Below, one piece after another: positions 1-9,168 of a DNA stretch of 64,000 nt. Source of the stretch: Uliginosibacterium sp. (GTDB taxonomy: Bacteria > Pseudomonadota > Gammaproteobacteria > Burkholderiales > Rhodocyclaceae); NCBI GenBank assembly GCA_016718265.1, contig JADKDZ010000002.1:372001-436000 (forward strand). Direction: 5' to 3'. Each line of letters starts with the position of its first letter. Position 1 is the stretch's first letter. A model generated the notes under the pieces. It did not search any database. It saw only the letters and a program-made list of their open reading frames with translations, and had not been told where the DNA came from. Made by a program: the position numbers and the translations under genes.

Positions 1-150
1 TACCTCGACACCGAGGAGGTGAAGCGGACGCCAGCTTGCGGGTAAAAGCAGAAGGGAGCGGTCAAGTGTGCTGACTACCAACTGCAGCACCCAGGCCGTA
101 ATGGCCAGCGGGATCCACACAAGCAGTCCCGTAATCAGGTATTTTTTCAT
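1..150 (-). CDS. DUF502 family membrane protein, N-terminal fragment
   Basis: Reading leftwards from the ATG at 150, the frame is open to the window edge (50 codons). It begins MKKYLITGLLVWIPLAITAW, a first hydrophobic segment typical of the DUF502 integral membrane family (established knowledge; function not defined). In many betaproteobacteria this gene lies between fmdB and aspS, and here fmdB ends 16 bp upstream on the same strand, so the two are probably cotranscribed. The protein is truncated only by the window boundary. The family call rests on the N-terminus and context. Confidence 0.7.
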   Translation of the reverse strand, partial: MKKYLITGLLVWIPLAITAWVLQLVVSTLDRSLLLLPASWRPLHLLGVEV

Positions 151-165
151 GATGCCCATCGCGCC

Positions 166-432
166 TTAATGGCAGGCGCAGCTGCCTCCGCACGGTGTGC
201 CAGCGAGTGTTGAGCTATCAGATGAATTGTCCGCTTTCGCGACGGGACAAGTGCCTTTGAAGTCAGTGGCGTACCAGCCACTCCCCTTGAGCTGGAAACC
301 CGCTGCTGACAGCTGCTTGTTGTAGGCTTCACTGCCACAAACCGGGCATGCGGAAATCGCAGGATCGTTGTGCCTTTGTAAGTGGTCCTTTTGAAGTCCA
401 CAATCCGGGCAGCGATATTCATAGATCGGCAT
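166..432 (-). CDS. FmdB family zinc-ribbon protein
   Basis: An 88-residue protein. The start at 432 gives the canonical FmdB beginning MPIYEYRCPDCG; an ATG four codons earlier is less likely. Two CxxC knuckles (CPDC near residue 9 and CPVC near residue 30) form the putative zinc ribbon, and the C-terminus is cysteine-rich (CGGSCACH). FmdB proteins are small regulatory or ribosome-associated proteins of uncertain role. The DUF502 gene follows on the same strand, matching the usual fmdB-DUF502-aspS order. Confidence 0.85.
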   Translation of the reverse strand: MPIYEYRCPDCGLQKDHLQRHNDPAISACPVCGSEAYNKQLSAAGFQLKGSGWYATDFKGTCPVAKADNSSDSSTLAGTPCGGSCACH

Positions 433-613
433 GAAAAACTCCATCGAGCAAAATGACCTGTTTCAACCGGTTCGACTGCGATGCAACAGCGTTCAGCGGC
501 GACACAGCTAGCCTCGGATTGTAGCGTATTTACGCTGCCATGCAGCCAAGCAGTCCCGGCGGAGGGTTTTAACCCGTGCCACCCGGCAACCGCTGCTTTG
601 TCGGATAGTCGTG

Positions 614-642
614 TTGACGTACTTATTAGTTCTATTCATAAT
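614..642 (+). promoter_or_regulatory. sigma70 promoter for secG / tRNA-Leu
   Basis: TTGACG (614-619) and CATAAT (637-642) each match the sigma70 consensus at five of six positions and are separated by exactly 17 bp. The start point would fall near 649, about 34 bp before secG. The spacing and match are seen directly; activity is inferred. It probably also drives the downstream tRNA, and nuo if the terminator is read through. Confidence 0.75.
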
Positions 643-682
643 CCGACCTCTCAACTTTCTTTAGCGCCTACGCGTCCTCCAA

Positions 683-1024
683 ATGGGTGGCATTACTTTT
701 GGATTCATTCTTGTTGCGCATGTTCTGGTTGGCATTGCCATTGTTGGCTTTGTGCTGATGCAGCATGGCAAGGGGGCTGATATGGGAGCGGCTTTTGGCA
801 GCGGTTCTTCAGGCAGCTTGTTTGGCTCTTCCGGGTCTGCGAATTTCCTCAGTCGCACGACTGCCTTGCTTGCGACCGTGTTTTTTGTGACGAGTTTGGT
901 GTTGACGTACATGGCCAATTCTCGCCATGCTCCAAAAAGTCTGATGGAAGGTGTTGTGGGGCAGTCTATGCCTGTAGCCGCTTCTGCTCCTGCGAGCAAA
1001 GAAGGGCAGGATATACCAAAGTGA
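683..1024 (+). CDS. secG: Preprotein translocase subunit SecG
   Basis: A 113-residue inner-membrane subunit of the SecYEG channel that assists protein export. Two hydrophobic segments (about residues 5-23 and 57-77) flank the SecG signature GKGADMGAAFGSGSSGSLFG, followed by a variable cytoplasmic tail. Length fits the family. The ATG at 683 has no strong ribosome-binding site, so the start is slightly uncertain. It is followed by tRNA-Leu and nuo, the common proteobacterial order, but tpiA, often found just upstream, is absent; the upstream neighbour is the divergent fmdB. Confidence 0.93.
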   Translation: MGGITFGFILVAHVLVGIAIVGFVLMQHGKGADMGAAFGSGSSGSLFGSSGSANFLSRTTALLATVFFVTSLVLTYMANSRHAPKSLMEGVVGQSMPVAASAPASKEGQDIPK

Positions 1025-1082
1025 GAATTTGACTTGGCGCCTTTGCAGGCGTCAGTTAATATAAAAACAGATTTACAGAAGT

Positions 1083-1167
1083 GCCGACGTGGTGAAATTG
1101 GTAGACACGCCATCTTGAGGGGGTGGTGGCGCAAGCCGTATGAGTTCGAGTCTCATCGTCGGCACCA
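1083..1167 (+). tRNA. tRNA-Leu (anticodon GAG)
   Basis: An 85-base class II tRNA. The acceptor stem GCCGACG pairs with CGTCGGC, followed by discriminator A and an encoded CCA. The anticodon loop CTTGAGG gives GAG (leucine CUC/CUU codons), there is an extended variable arm, and the T arm carries GTTCGAGTC. Placement immediately after secG matches leuU in E. coli. Confidence 0.97.
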
Positions 1168-1176
1168 GAGAGAATG

Positions 1177-1202
1177 AACGCCCGCTGTCTGCGGGCGTTT
1201 TT
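1177..1202 (+). terminator. Rho-independent terminator after tRNA-Leu
   Basis: A perfect 9-bp stem AACGCCCGC / GCGGGCGTT with a TGTCT loop, followed by further T residues. It ends the secG-tRNA unit 28 bp before nuoA, so complex I expression needs either read-through or a promoter within this short gap; no convincing promoter is visible there. Confidence 0.88.
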
Positions 1203-1230
1203 GATGGCAGAGTGTATTGTGGAAGCGGCA

Positions 1231-1605
1231 ATGCTAGATAACTACTTTCCTGTTCTGCTTTTCATTGTGGTTGGCGTCGCTATCGGTATTGCACCGATGG
1301 TTCTTGGTCGCCTGCTAGCACCCAACAGACCGTACCAAGAAAAATTATCTCCCTACGAGTGCGGATTTGAAGCCTTCGAAGACGCTCGAATGCGCTTCGA
1401 TGTTCGCTACTATCTGATCGCAATTCTTTTCATCTTGTTTGATCTTGAGGTCGCATTTTTGTTGCCTTGGGCGTCTATCGTGAAAGAGTTGGCTGGCGAC
1501 AATACGGTTCGTCTGTTCGGGTTCTATGAAATGTTTGTGTTTCTTGGAATTCTCGTGATCGGATATGTGTACGTCTGGAAGAAAGGCGCTCTCGACTGGG
1601 AGTAG
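1231..1605 (+). CDS. nuoA: NADH-quinone oxidoreductase subunit A
   Basis: A 124-residue membrane-arm subunit of complex I with three hydrophobic segments and the family signatures SPYECGFEAF and RFDVRYYLIAILFILFDLEV. The start at 1231 (MLDNYFPV) follows a GGAAG ribosome-binding site. Upstream in-frame ATGs at 1174 and 1204 lie in or beside the terminator and are rejected. First gene of a 14-gene operon. Confidence 0.95.
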   Translation: MLDNYFPVLLFIVVGVAIGIAPMVLGRLLAPNRPYQEKLSPYECGFEAFEDARMRFDVRYYLIAILFILFDLEVAFLLPWASIVKELAGDNTVRLFGFYEMFVFLGILVIGYVYVWKKGALDWE

Positions 1606-1644
1606 TCCGTCGTTCTGTTCAGGCGCCCGCATTTGAGAGGGGCT

Positions 1645-2121
1645 ATGAGTATAGAAGGGGTTTTTCGCGAAGGTTTTGTAACCACATCGCTTGATGCGGT
1701 TATTAACTGGACGCGCACTGGCTCTTTGTGGCCGATGACATTCGGGTTGGCGTGCTGTGCGGTCGAAATGATCCATGCGGGCTGCTCCCGTTATGATCTG
1801 GATCGTTTCGGTGTTGTCTTTCGCCCCAGTCCTCGTCAGTCTGACCTGATGATCGTTGCCGGGACGCTGTGCAACAAAATGGCTCCTGCCTTGCGTCGAG
1901 TCTACGACCAGATGGCCGAGCCTCGTTGGGTTATCTCAATGGGTTCATGTGCCAACGGTGGTGGCTATTACCACTATTCCTATTCCGTTGTTCGCGGTTG
2001 TGACCGGATTGTACCGGTGGATGTCTATGTTCCCGGTTGCCCGCCTACAGCCGAAGCCTTGATCTACGGGATCATTCAGCTTCAGAATAAAATCCGAAAA
2101 AACAACACGATAGCCCGCTGA
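1645..2121 (+). CDS. nuoB: NADH-quinone oxidoreductase subunit B
   Basis: A 158-residue peripheral-arm subunit that carries the N2 [4Fe-4S] cluster, the last electron donor to quinone. Cluster cysteines are visible in LACCAVEM, MGSCANGGGYYHYSYSVVRGC and VPGCPPTAEAL. The start at 1645 (MSIEGVFREGF) is preceded by GAGAGGGG; an ATG four codons upstream would overlap that site. Length is normal for betaproteobacteria. Confidence 0.96.
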   Translation: MSIEGVFREGFVTTSLDAVINWTRTGSLWPMTFGLACCAVEMIHAGCSRYDLDRFGVVFRPSPRQSDLMIVAGTLCNKMAPALRRVYDQMAEPRWVISMGSCANGGGYYHYSYSVVRGCDRIVPVDVYVPGCPPTAEALIYGIIQLQNKIRKNNTIAR

Positions 2122-2135
2122 CTGGTGGAGCAAGA

Positions 2136-2735
2136 ATGACAAAGCTTGAACGTCTTGTCGAATCAATTGCCGGTGTCTTCGGTACAAGGTTTGCTGTAAA
2201 GAATGATTTGCGGGAAATCACGGTTGACGTCCCCGCGGCTGACTACGCTGATTTTTCATTGACTCTTCGCGATAGACCCGAACTCGCATTTGATCAATTG
2301 ATTGATTTGTGTGGGATTGATTATTTGGGGTACGGAGGGTCGGCTGCGCAGTCATCCAGATATGCCGTTGTTTTGCACCTGCTTTCACTGAGTCACAATT
2401 GGCGTTTGCGTGTCCGCGTGTTTGTAGATAACGATGTTTTTCCGGCGGTCTCTTCCATTTGTGAAATTTGGCCAGCGGCAAACTGGTTTGAGCGCGAGGC
2501 CTTCGATTTCTTCGGCATCATGTTTGACGGGCATCCAGATCTTCGGCGAATCCTGACTGACTACGGTTTTGTAGGGCACCCATTCCGCAAAGACTTTCCA
2601 GTATCAGGTTTCATGGAGATGCGTTATGACGAGAGTCACGGGCGAGTAGTCTATCAACCGGTAACGATTGAGCCGCGCGAAGTGATACCTCGACTTGTAC
2701 GCGAAGCCTCGTATGGAGGGGGGCGCCATGGCTGA
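2136..2735 (+). CDS. nuoC: NADH-quinone oxidoreductase subunit C
   Basis: A 199-residue 30-kDa-type subunit of the complex I connecting module, separate from NuoD (fused in E. coli). It contains the signature WFEREAFDFFGIMFDGHPDLRR compressed around residues 115-140 (key residues W, E, E, D, G) and a conserved C-terminal YQPVTIEPR. Its last eight bases overlap nuoD, implying translational coupling. Confidence 0.95.
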   Translation: MTKLERLVESIAGVFGTRFAVKNDLREITVDVPAADYADFSLTLRDRPELAFDQLIDLCGIDYLGYGGSAAQSSRYAVVLHLLSLSHNWRLRVRVFVDNDVFPAVSSICEIWPAANWFEREAFDFFGIMFDGHPDLRRILTDYGFVGHPFRKDFPVSGFMEMRYDESHGRVVYQPVTIEPREVIPRLVREASYGGGRHG

Positions 2736-3981
2736 AGTTCGTAACTACACGATAAATTTCGGCCCTCAACACCCTGCTGCCCACGGTGTGCTGCGCCTGG
2801 TTTTGGAATTAGCAGGTGAAGTTGTTGAGCGTGCGGACCCGCATATAGGCCTCCTGCATCGTGGCACCGAGAAATTGGCTGAGACGAGGACCTGGATTCA
2901 GTCGGTTCCGTACATGGATCGCCTGGATTACGTCTCAATGATGTGCAATGAGCACGCGTATTGCATGGCAATTGAGCGACTGCTTGGTGTGCAGGTGCCG
3001 ATCCGCGCGCAGTACATCAGGGTGATGTTTGATGAGATTACGCGTCTTCTGAATCACCTGCTGAATATTGGTACGCACGCTCTTGATATCGGCGCCATGA
3101 CTATGGTGTTGTACACATTTCGAGAGCGTGAAGACCTTATGGATGTGTACGAGGCAGTTTCCGGGGCGCGTATGCATGCAGCGTATTATCGTCCTGGCGG
3201 CGTGTATCGTGATCTGCCCGACACAATGCCAAAGTACTCCGTTTCGCGATTCAAGACTCCCGGCGACGTGAAGAGCCTGAATTCAGCGCGCGAAGGCTCT
3301 CTTCTCGACTTCATTGAAGATTTCTGCGTACGGTTTCCTCGGTACCTCGACGAGTACCACACCCTGCTAACAGACAACCGGATCTGGAAGCAAAGAACAG
3401 TAGGGATTGGTGTTGTTTCTCCAGAACGAGCGAAGGCGCTGGGGTTTACAGGCCCTATGCTGCGTGGCTCCGGCGTTGTTTGGGATCTTCGAAAAAAACA
3501 GCCTTACGAGGTTTACGGGAATTTAGACTTTGACATCCCGGTTGGTGTCAATGGCGACTGTTACGACCGATACCTTGTGCGCATGGAAGAGATGCGGCAG
3601 AGCAACCGTATCATAAGGCAGTGCATCGAGTGGTTGCGCAGCAATCCAGGCCCTGTAATTGTTGACGATCACAAGATTGCGCCGCCAAAGCGCGAGTCAA
3701 TGAAATCCAATATGGAAGAGCTGATTCATCATTTCAAGCTCTTTTCTGAGGGGATGCATGTTCCTGAAGGCGAGGTTTACGCCGCTGTTGAGCACCCTAA
3801 AGGAGAATTTGGCGTGTATGCCGTCTCGGATGGCGCGAATAAGCCGTGGCGTTTGAAATTGCGGGCCCCTGGTTTTGCGCATCTCGCTGCGATGGATGAA
3901 ATGTCGAAGGGTCACATGATCGCCGACGTAGTTGCAATCATCGGCACGATGGATATCGTGTTCGGTGAAATTGATCGATAA
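2728..3981 (+). CDS. nuoD: NADH-quinone oxidoreductase subunit D
   Basis: A 417-residue 49-kDa-type subunit that helps form the quinone site. The N-terminal signature NFGPQHPAAHGVLRLVLEL and the ending IGTMDIVFGEIDR are intact. The start at 2728 (MAEVRNYT) follows a strong GGAGGGGGG ribosome-binding site inside nuoC; longer in-frame starts are rejected because homologues begin here. Confidence 0.96.
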   Translation: MAEVRNYTINFGPQHPAAHGVLRLVLELAGEVVERADPHIGLLHRGTEKLAETRTWIQSVPYMDRLDYVSMMCNEHAYCMAIERLLGVQVPIRAQYIRVMFDEITRLLNHLLNIGTHALDIGAMTMVLYTFREREDLMDVYEAVSGARMHAAYYRPGGVYRDLPDTMPKYSVSRFKTPGDVKSLNSAREGSLLDFIEDFCVRFPRYLDEYHTLLTDNRIWKQRTVGIGVVSPERAKALGFTGPMLRGSGVVWDLRKKQPYEVYGNLDFDIPVGVNGDCYDRYLVRMEEMRQSNRIIRQCIEWLRSNPGPVIVDDHKIAPPKRESMKSNMEELIHHFKLFSEGMHVPEGEVYAAVEHPKGEFGVYAVSDGANKPWRLKLRAPGFAHLAAMDEMSKGHMIADVVAIIGTMDIVFGEIDR

Positions 3982-3990
3982 GAGAACAGC

Positions 3991-4467
3991 ATGCTGAGCG
4001 CAGAGTCCCTTCATTTGATTGACCGTGAAGTTGCCAAATATCCTTCCGATCAAAAACAGTCCGCGGTGATGGCTGCATTACGGATTGCGCAGACTGAGAA
4101 GCGTTGGTTGGCAACAGAGACCATTGAGTTTGTCGCGAGTTATCTTGGTATGGCACCGATGGCGGTGTACGAGGTAGCCAGCTTTTACAACATGTACGAC
4201 CTCAAGCCTGTTGGCGAGCACAAGATCGCAGTATGCACGAATTTGCCTTGTGCTCTTTCTGGGGGAGTGGAGGCGGCGGAGTATTTGCAGCACAAGCTCG
4301 GTATTGGCTTTAACCAGACCACAGCGGATGGGCGGTTTACGCTGAAGGAAGCGGAGTGTATGGGAGCATGCGGTGACGCTCCAGTGATGTTGCACAACAA
4401 TCACAAGATGTGTTGTCGCATGACACATGCCCAGATCGACGCAATGCTCGAGGAGCTCTCTAAATGA
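3991..4467 (+). CDS. nuoE: NADH-quinone oxidoreductase subunit E
   Basis: A 158-residue 24-kDa-type subunit with the N1a [2Fe-2S] cluster. Ligands C82 and C87 (CTNLPC) and C123 and C127 (CMGAC) are present, with the thioredoxin-like fold signature SFYNMYDL. It overlaps nuoF by four bases (ATGA). Part of the NADH dehydrogenase module nuoEFG. Confidence 0.96.
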   Translation: MLSAESLHLIDREVAKYPSDQKQSAVMAALRIAQTEKRWLATETIEFVASYLGMAPMAVYEVASFYNMYDLKPVGEHKIAVCTNLPCALSGGVEAAEYLQHKLGIGFNQTTADGRFTLKEAECMGACGDAPVMLHNNHKMCCRMTHAQIDAMLEELSK

Positions 4468-5780
4468 GTGAGACCCGACTGATCCTTGCAGACCTGGATG
4501 GAGACAAGTCTTGGCGGTTAGCGGACTATGTTCGGCGCGGTGGCTATGAGGCCTTAAGAACCATTATCGGGGGGAAGACTCCTCCCGACGATATCATTGC
4601 TGTGCTCAAGACAGCGAATCTTCGTGGAAGAGGCGGCGCGGGTTTTCCGACCGGGTTAAAATGGAGTTTCATGCCGAAAGGGTATGCCGGCCCGAAATAC
4701 CTTGTCTGTAATTCTGACGAAGGCGAGCCTGGTACTTTCAAGGATAGGGACATCCTTCGATACAACCCTCATGCGGTCATCGAAGGCATGATCATTGCTG
4801 GCTATACCATGGGCTGTGTAGCAGGTTATAACTACATTCATGGCGAGATTTTTGAGGTTTATCAGCGTTTCGAGGAAGCGCTTGATGAGGCCAGAGCTGC
4901 TGGCTTGCTGGGAAGAGGCATTCTCGGTTCGGAATTCAGCTTCGAACTATTCGCTCATCACGGCTATGGCGCCTATGTGTGTGGAGAAGAGACCGGCTTG
5001 CTTGAGTCATTGGAAGGAAAAAAGGGGCAGCCTCGATACAAGCCTCCTTTTCCCGCTAGTTTCGGTTTGTACGGTAAGCCAACCACCATCAACAATACCG
5101 AAACTTTCGCTTCTGTCCCTTTCATTCTGCGAATGGGGGGGGAGGCGTTTCTGAGTCTGGGCAAGCCAAACAACGGTGGAACCAAGATATTTTCGGTATC
5201 CGGGCACGTCAACCGTCCGGGCAATTACGAGGTTCGGCTGGGTACGCCGTTTGCGGAGCTGCTTGAATTAGCGGGTGGAATGCGAGGCGGACGGCGCCTC
5301 AAAGCCGTTATCCCCGGTGGATCTTCTTCTCCCGTCGTTCCTGGAGAAATGATGATGGACTTGACCATGGACTACGACGCCATTTCAAAAGCCGGTTCCA
5401 TGCTTGGATCAGGTGCTGTGATTGTCATGGACGAGTCGACTTGCATGGTAAAAGCACTTGAGAGACTGTCCTACTTCTATTTTGAGGAGTCCTGCGGTCA
5501 ATGTACTCCGTGTCGAGAAGGTACGGGATGGATGTGGCGCATGATGCGTCGTATAGAGAACGGGGAAGGGCGAGCTGACGATTTGGCCTTGCTCGACAAC
5601 GTAGCGGAAAACATAATGGGCCGCACGATTTGCGCGCTCGGTGATGCTGCGGCGATGCCGGTTAGGGGATTTCTGAAGCATTATCGGGAGGAGTTTGCTT
5701 ACCACATCGAGAATAAGCGCTGCCTTGTGCCTGCAGACGTGCAACGAGAGGGTAGTCGCATTTACGTGCGCCAGGACTGA
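4464..5780 (+). CDS. nuoF: NADH-quinone oxidoreductase subunit F
   Basis: A 438-residue 51-kDa-type subunit that binds FMN and NADH and carries cluster N3. The nucleotide-binding glycine-rich segment GRGGAGFPTGLKWSF is near residue 54, FMN-site residues lie in CNSDEGEPGTFKDR, and the [4Fe-4S] ligands are in ESCGQCTPCREG with a distal cysteine in GRTICALGD. Overlaps nuoE by four bases. Confidence 0.97.
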   Translation: MSETRLILADLDGDKSWRLADYVRRGGYEALRTIIGGKTPPDDIIAVLKTANLRGRGGAGFPTGLKWSFMPKGYAGPKYLVCNSDEGEPGTFKDRDILRYNPHAVIEGMIIAGYTMGCVAGYNYIHGEIFEVYQRFEEALDEARAAGLLGRGILGSEFSFELFAHHGYGAYVCGEETGLLESLEGKKGQPRYKPPFPASFGLYGKPTTINNTETFASVPFILRMGGEAFLSLGKPNNGGTKIFSVSGHVNRPGNYEVRLGTPFAELLELAGGMRGGRRLKAVIPGGSSSPVVPGEMMMDLTMDYDAISKAGSMLGSGAVIVMDESTCMVKALERLSYFYFEESCGQCTPCREGTGWMWRMMRRIENGEGRADDLALLDNVAENIMGRTICALGDAAAMPVRGFLKHYREEFAYHIENKRCLVPADVQREGSRIYVRQD

Positions 5781-5782
5781 TC

Positions 5783-8116
5783 ATGCTAGAGATCGAAATT
5801 GACGGCCAAAAAGTTGAGGCGGCGCCTGGCAGCACTGTGATGGATGCTGCTCGCAAGCTTGGCAAACACATCCCCCACTTCTGCTATCACAAGAAACTCT
5901 CTATAGCGGCCAACTGCCGAATGTGTTTGGTCGAGATAGAGAAAATGCCTAAAGCGGTACCAGCGTGCGCCACGCCTGTTGCTGCGGATATGAAAATCAG
6001 CACTAATTCCGAGAAAGCGATTAAAGCGCAGAAAGCTGTGATGGAATTTCTGCTGATCAATCACCCTCTTGACTGTCCCATATGTGATCAGGGGGGCGAA
6101 TGCCAACTTCAAGATCTTGCGGTTGGTTACGGCGGGTCCAAGTCGCGTTATCAGGAAGAGAAGCGAGTCGTATTTAACAAGAATCTTGGGCCGCTCGTGA
6201 ATACCGACATGACGCGGTGTATCCACTGTTCACGGTGTGTCCGCTTCGGCCAGGAGATTTCTGGGGTGATGGAACTCGGGATCGCGAATCGCGGTGAGCA
6301 CTCTGAAGTGATGGCTTTTGTTGACCGCTCGCTGGACTCCGAGTTGTCTGGAAATGCGATAGATTTGTGTCCGGTTGGCGCGTTGACCTCGAAGCCATTT
6401 CGTTTCGATGCGCGCAGTTGGGAAATGGCGCGCCGGTTCTCGGTCAGTCCCCATGATTCGCTCGGCGCGAATCTTCAGGTTCAGGTCAAGCACGACAAAG
6501 TGATGCGCGTGTTGCCATTTGAAAATGAAGACGTAAACGAGTGCTGGCTGTCCGACCGTGATCGCTTCTCCTATGAGGGCTTGTCTGCCCCCGATCGATT
6601 GACCCATCCGCAGATCAAGCACGGTGGGGTATGGCACAAGGTAGATTGGGAAACAGCGCTTGATTACGTTGCTCGCACACTAAGGGACATCAAGGACACA
6701 CATGGTGCGGAACAAGTAGCAGCCTTGGTGTCTCCGCAGAGCACGGTTGAAGAGATGTTTCTCGCACAGAAATTGATGCGCGGGATGGGTTCGGACAACA
6801 TCGATTGCCGTTTGCGGCATTGCGATTTTTCACTTGATGGCAAACGCGCTGGAGTTCCCTGGCTTGGGATGCCCGTTAGCGCTCTGTCTACACTTGATGC
6901 AGCGCTGGTTATCGGGAGTGTTCTGCGAAAAGATCACCCACTACTCGCCCAGCGTTTGCGTCAGGCGCAACGGCGTGGCGGGAAGATTGTTCGTGTTAAT
7001 GCGACACAAGATGATTGGCTGATTCCTTTGGCGGCCGAGTTGGTTGCGCCGCCAGACGAATTGGCGTCTTCGCTTGTGTTGGTTCTTGCTGCCTTGTGCG
7101 CCAAGTCAGATGTAGCGATATCGCCTGCATGTGCTGCCATGATCGCGGGCCACAAGGCGGATGATGCTGCTCAAGCTGTGGCCGACGCGTTGACGTCTGG
7201 AGATAAGCGCGCGGTACTGCTTGGCAATTTCGCGCTGCACCATCAGAACTCCTCAAGTTTGCAGGTGCTGGCGGCTGAGATCGCCCGCGTTTCGGGCGCG
7301 ACTTTTGGGTTTCTTGGGGACTCCGCAGGGTTCTCCGCCGCCTATCTCACGAAGCTCACACCGCAAGTGGGTATGAACGCGAGAGCTATGCTGGACTCGC
7401 CGCGCAAAGCATACGTGCTCATAGGGGTCGAGCCCGAGCTTGATTGTGGAGACGGTTCCGCCGCCTTGTCAGCGATGAGGCAGGCTTCGAGCGTCATTTA
7501 CATGGGAAGTTTCGCAGGAAGCGCTCCGGATTACGCTGATGTGATGTTGCCTGTTTCTCCGTTCACGGAGACATCCGGGACATTTGTAAATATTGAAGGT
7601 CGCGCTCAGTCTTTTCAAGCCGTGACAGCGGCACTTGGTGATACGCGTCCGGCATGGAAGGTCCTTCGCGTACTTGGTAATTTGCTCGGCTTGGATGGGT
7701 TTGACTACGCGTCCTCTGAACAGGTGAGGGACGAGGCTTTACCCGAAGAAGCCTCTCTTCGTTTTGACAATAGCGTATCTGATGTCGCACCGTTCCTGGA
7801 TCAACGCGTAGTTGGCACTCAGAGAATTCCGGATGTGCCGATCTATTTTGCTGATCCTCTTGTGCGTCGTGCCCCCGCTTTGCAGAGAACGCGAGATGCG
7901 GCGCTACCTAGCGTCCGCGTCGCGCCGAGTATGCTTGGCAAGCTTGGGGTCGACGAGGGGGCAAATGTCAAAGTCAGTTCGGCTAGCGGTGAAGCTTTGC
8001 TCCGTGTGCGCGCAGATAGCGCGATTCCAGAAGACTGCTGCGGTTTGTCCGCAGGGCATCCCGCGACAGTGGCTTTGGGCGCAATGTTTGGCGTACTGAA
8101 AGTGGAGCGTGCGTGA
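5783..8116 (+). CDS. nuoG: NADH-quinone oxidoreductase subunit G
   Basis: A 777-residue 75-kDa-type subunit. The ferredoxin-like N-terminus has [2Fe-2S] ligands C34, C45, C48 and C62, followed by the HxxxCxxCxxxxxC and CxxCxxC [4Fe-4S] motifs (CPICDQGGECQLQD and CIHCSRC) and a molybdopterin-oxidoreductase-like domain lacking an obvious cofactor site. It starts two bases after nuoF and its stop overlaps the nuoH start by one base. Confidence 0.96.
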   Translation: MLEIEIDGQKVEAAPGSTVMDAARKLGKHIPHFCYHKKLSIAANCRMCLVEIEKMPKAVPACATPVAADMKISTNSEKAIKAQKAVMEFLLINHPLDCPICDQGGECQLQDLAVGYGGSKSRYQEEKRVVFNKNLGPLVNTDMTRCIHCSRCVRFGQEISGVMELGIANRGEHSEVMAFVDRSLDSELSGNAIDLCPVGALTSKPFRFDARSWEMARRFSVSPHDSLGANLQVQVKHDKVMRVLPFENEDVNECWLSDRDRFSYEGLSAPDRLTHPQIKHGGVWHKVDWETALDYVARTLRDIKDTHGAEQVAALVSPQSTVEEMFLAQKLMRGMGSDNIDCRLRHCDFSLDGKRAGVPWLGMPVSALSTLDAALVIGSVLRKDHPLLAQRLRQAQRRGGKIVRVNATQDDWLIPLAAELVAPPDELASSLVLVLAALCAKSDVAISPACAAMIAGHKADDAAQAVADALTSGDKRAVLLGNFALHHQNSSSLQVLAAEIARVSGATFGFLGDSAGFSAAYLTKLTPQVGMNARAMLDSPRKAYVLIGVEPELDCGDGSAALSAMRQASSVIYMGSFAGSAPDYADVMLPVSPFTETSGTFVNIEGRAQSFQAVTAALGDTRPAWKVLRVLGNLLGLDGFDYASSEQVRDEALPEEASLRFDNSVSDVAPFLDQRVVGTQRIPDVPIYFADPLVRRAPALQRTRDAALPSVRVAPSMLGKLGVDEGANVKVSSASGEALLRVRADSAIPEDCCGLSAGHPATVALGAMFGVLKVERA

Positions 8117-9165
8117 TGGATCAAATGTTGCAGCCCCTTGCATCTTGGTTTGGCCCGCTTTGGTTGGTTGTCTGGACGATGCTGAAAATCGTCCTGATAG
8201 TTGCTCCGCTGCTTGGGGCAGTCGCTTATATGACCTTGGCCGAACGTAAAGTCATAGGCTGGATTCAGGTACGGATTGGCCCCAACCGCGTCGGCCCGCT
8301 TGGTTTGTTGCAGCCTGTGGCAGATGGCCTGAAATTGTTGTTCAAGGAGATCATTTCGCCGGCCAAAGCAAGCACGGGTCTTTTTTTCCTGGGACCAATC
8401 CTTGCGATTGCTCCGGCCATGGCGGCTTGGGCGGTGGTGCCGTTTGCTGATGGCATCGTGCTTGCCAATGTCAATGCTGGTTTGTTGTTTCTGATGGCTG
8501 TGACTTCGTTGGGCGTGTATGGCGTTATTGTCGCAGGGTGGGCTTCGAACTCTAAATACGCCTTGCTTGGCGCTATGCGCTCTGCAGCGCAGATGGTTTC
8601 TTACGAGCTGGCGATGGGCTTTGCTTTAGTGTGCGTGCTGATGGTGACTGGCTCTCTCAATCTGAGCGATATCGTCGCCGGGCAGTCTGTTGGCTGGTTC
8701 GCCACACACGGATTTGGCATACTCAGCTGGAACTGGTTGCCGCTGCTGCCGATGTTTGGCGTGTATTTCATTTCGGGTGTCGCAGAGACGAACCGTGCTC
8801 CGTTCGATGTCGTTGAAGGCGAATCAGAGATCGTAGCTGGTCACATGGTCGAGTACTCCGGAATGGCGTTCTCGCTGTTCTTCTTGGCCGAGTACGCAAA
8901 CATGATTCTGGTCTCGGTGCTTACGACAGTCTTTTTCCTTGGGGGATGGCTGTCTCCTCTGGGTTTCTTGCCAGATGGTATCTGGTGGCTGTTGCTAAAG
9001 TCTTCGGCTTTGCTCTTTGTGTTTCTCTGGATTCGGGCTACGTTCCCACGCTTCCGCTACGATCAGATCATGCGGTTGGGCTGGAAAGTGTTCATTCCTT
9101 TGTGTTTGCTCTGGGTGCTGGTTGTCGGTATCTGGATCATGTCACCACTGTCGATCTGGAAGTAA
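8116..9165 (+). CDS. nuoH: NADH-quinone oxidoreductase subunit H
   Basis: A 349-residue, multi-helix membrane subunit that forms the entrance of the quinone chamber. Signatures TLAERKVIGWIQVRIGPNR and GVAETNRAPFDVVEGESE are intact. The ATG at 8116 overlaps the nuoG stop (TGATG); a GTG one codon earlier is possible. Confidence 0.95.
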   Translation: MDQMLQPLASWFGPLWLVVWTMLKIVLIVAPLLGAVAYMTLAERKVIGWIQVRIGPNRVGPLGLLQPVADGLKLLFKEIISPAKASTGLFFLGPILAIAPAMAAWAVVPFADGIVLANVNAGLLFLMAVTSLGVYGVIVAGWASNSKYALLGAMRSAAQMVSYELAMGFALVCVLMVTGSLNLSDIVAGQSVGWFATHGFGILSWNWLPLLPMFGVYFISGVAETNRAPFDVVEGESEIVAGHMVEYSGMAFSLFFLAEYANMILVSVLTTVFFLGGWLSPLGFLPDGIWWLLLKSSALLFVFLWIRATFPRFRYDQIMRLGWKVFIPLCLLWVLVVGIWIMSPLSIWK

Positions 9166-9168
9166 GCC

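Noticed and set aside
1174..1230. Longer start for nuoA
   Set aside because: The upstream ATG lies inside the tRNA-Leu terminator hairpin and homologues begin at MLDNYFPV.
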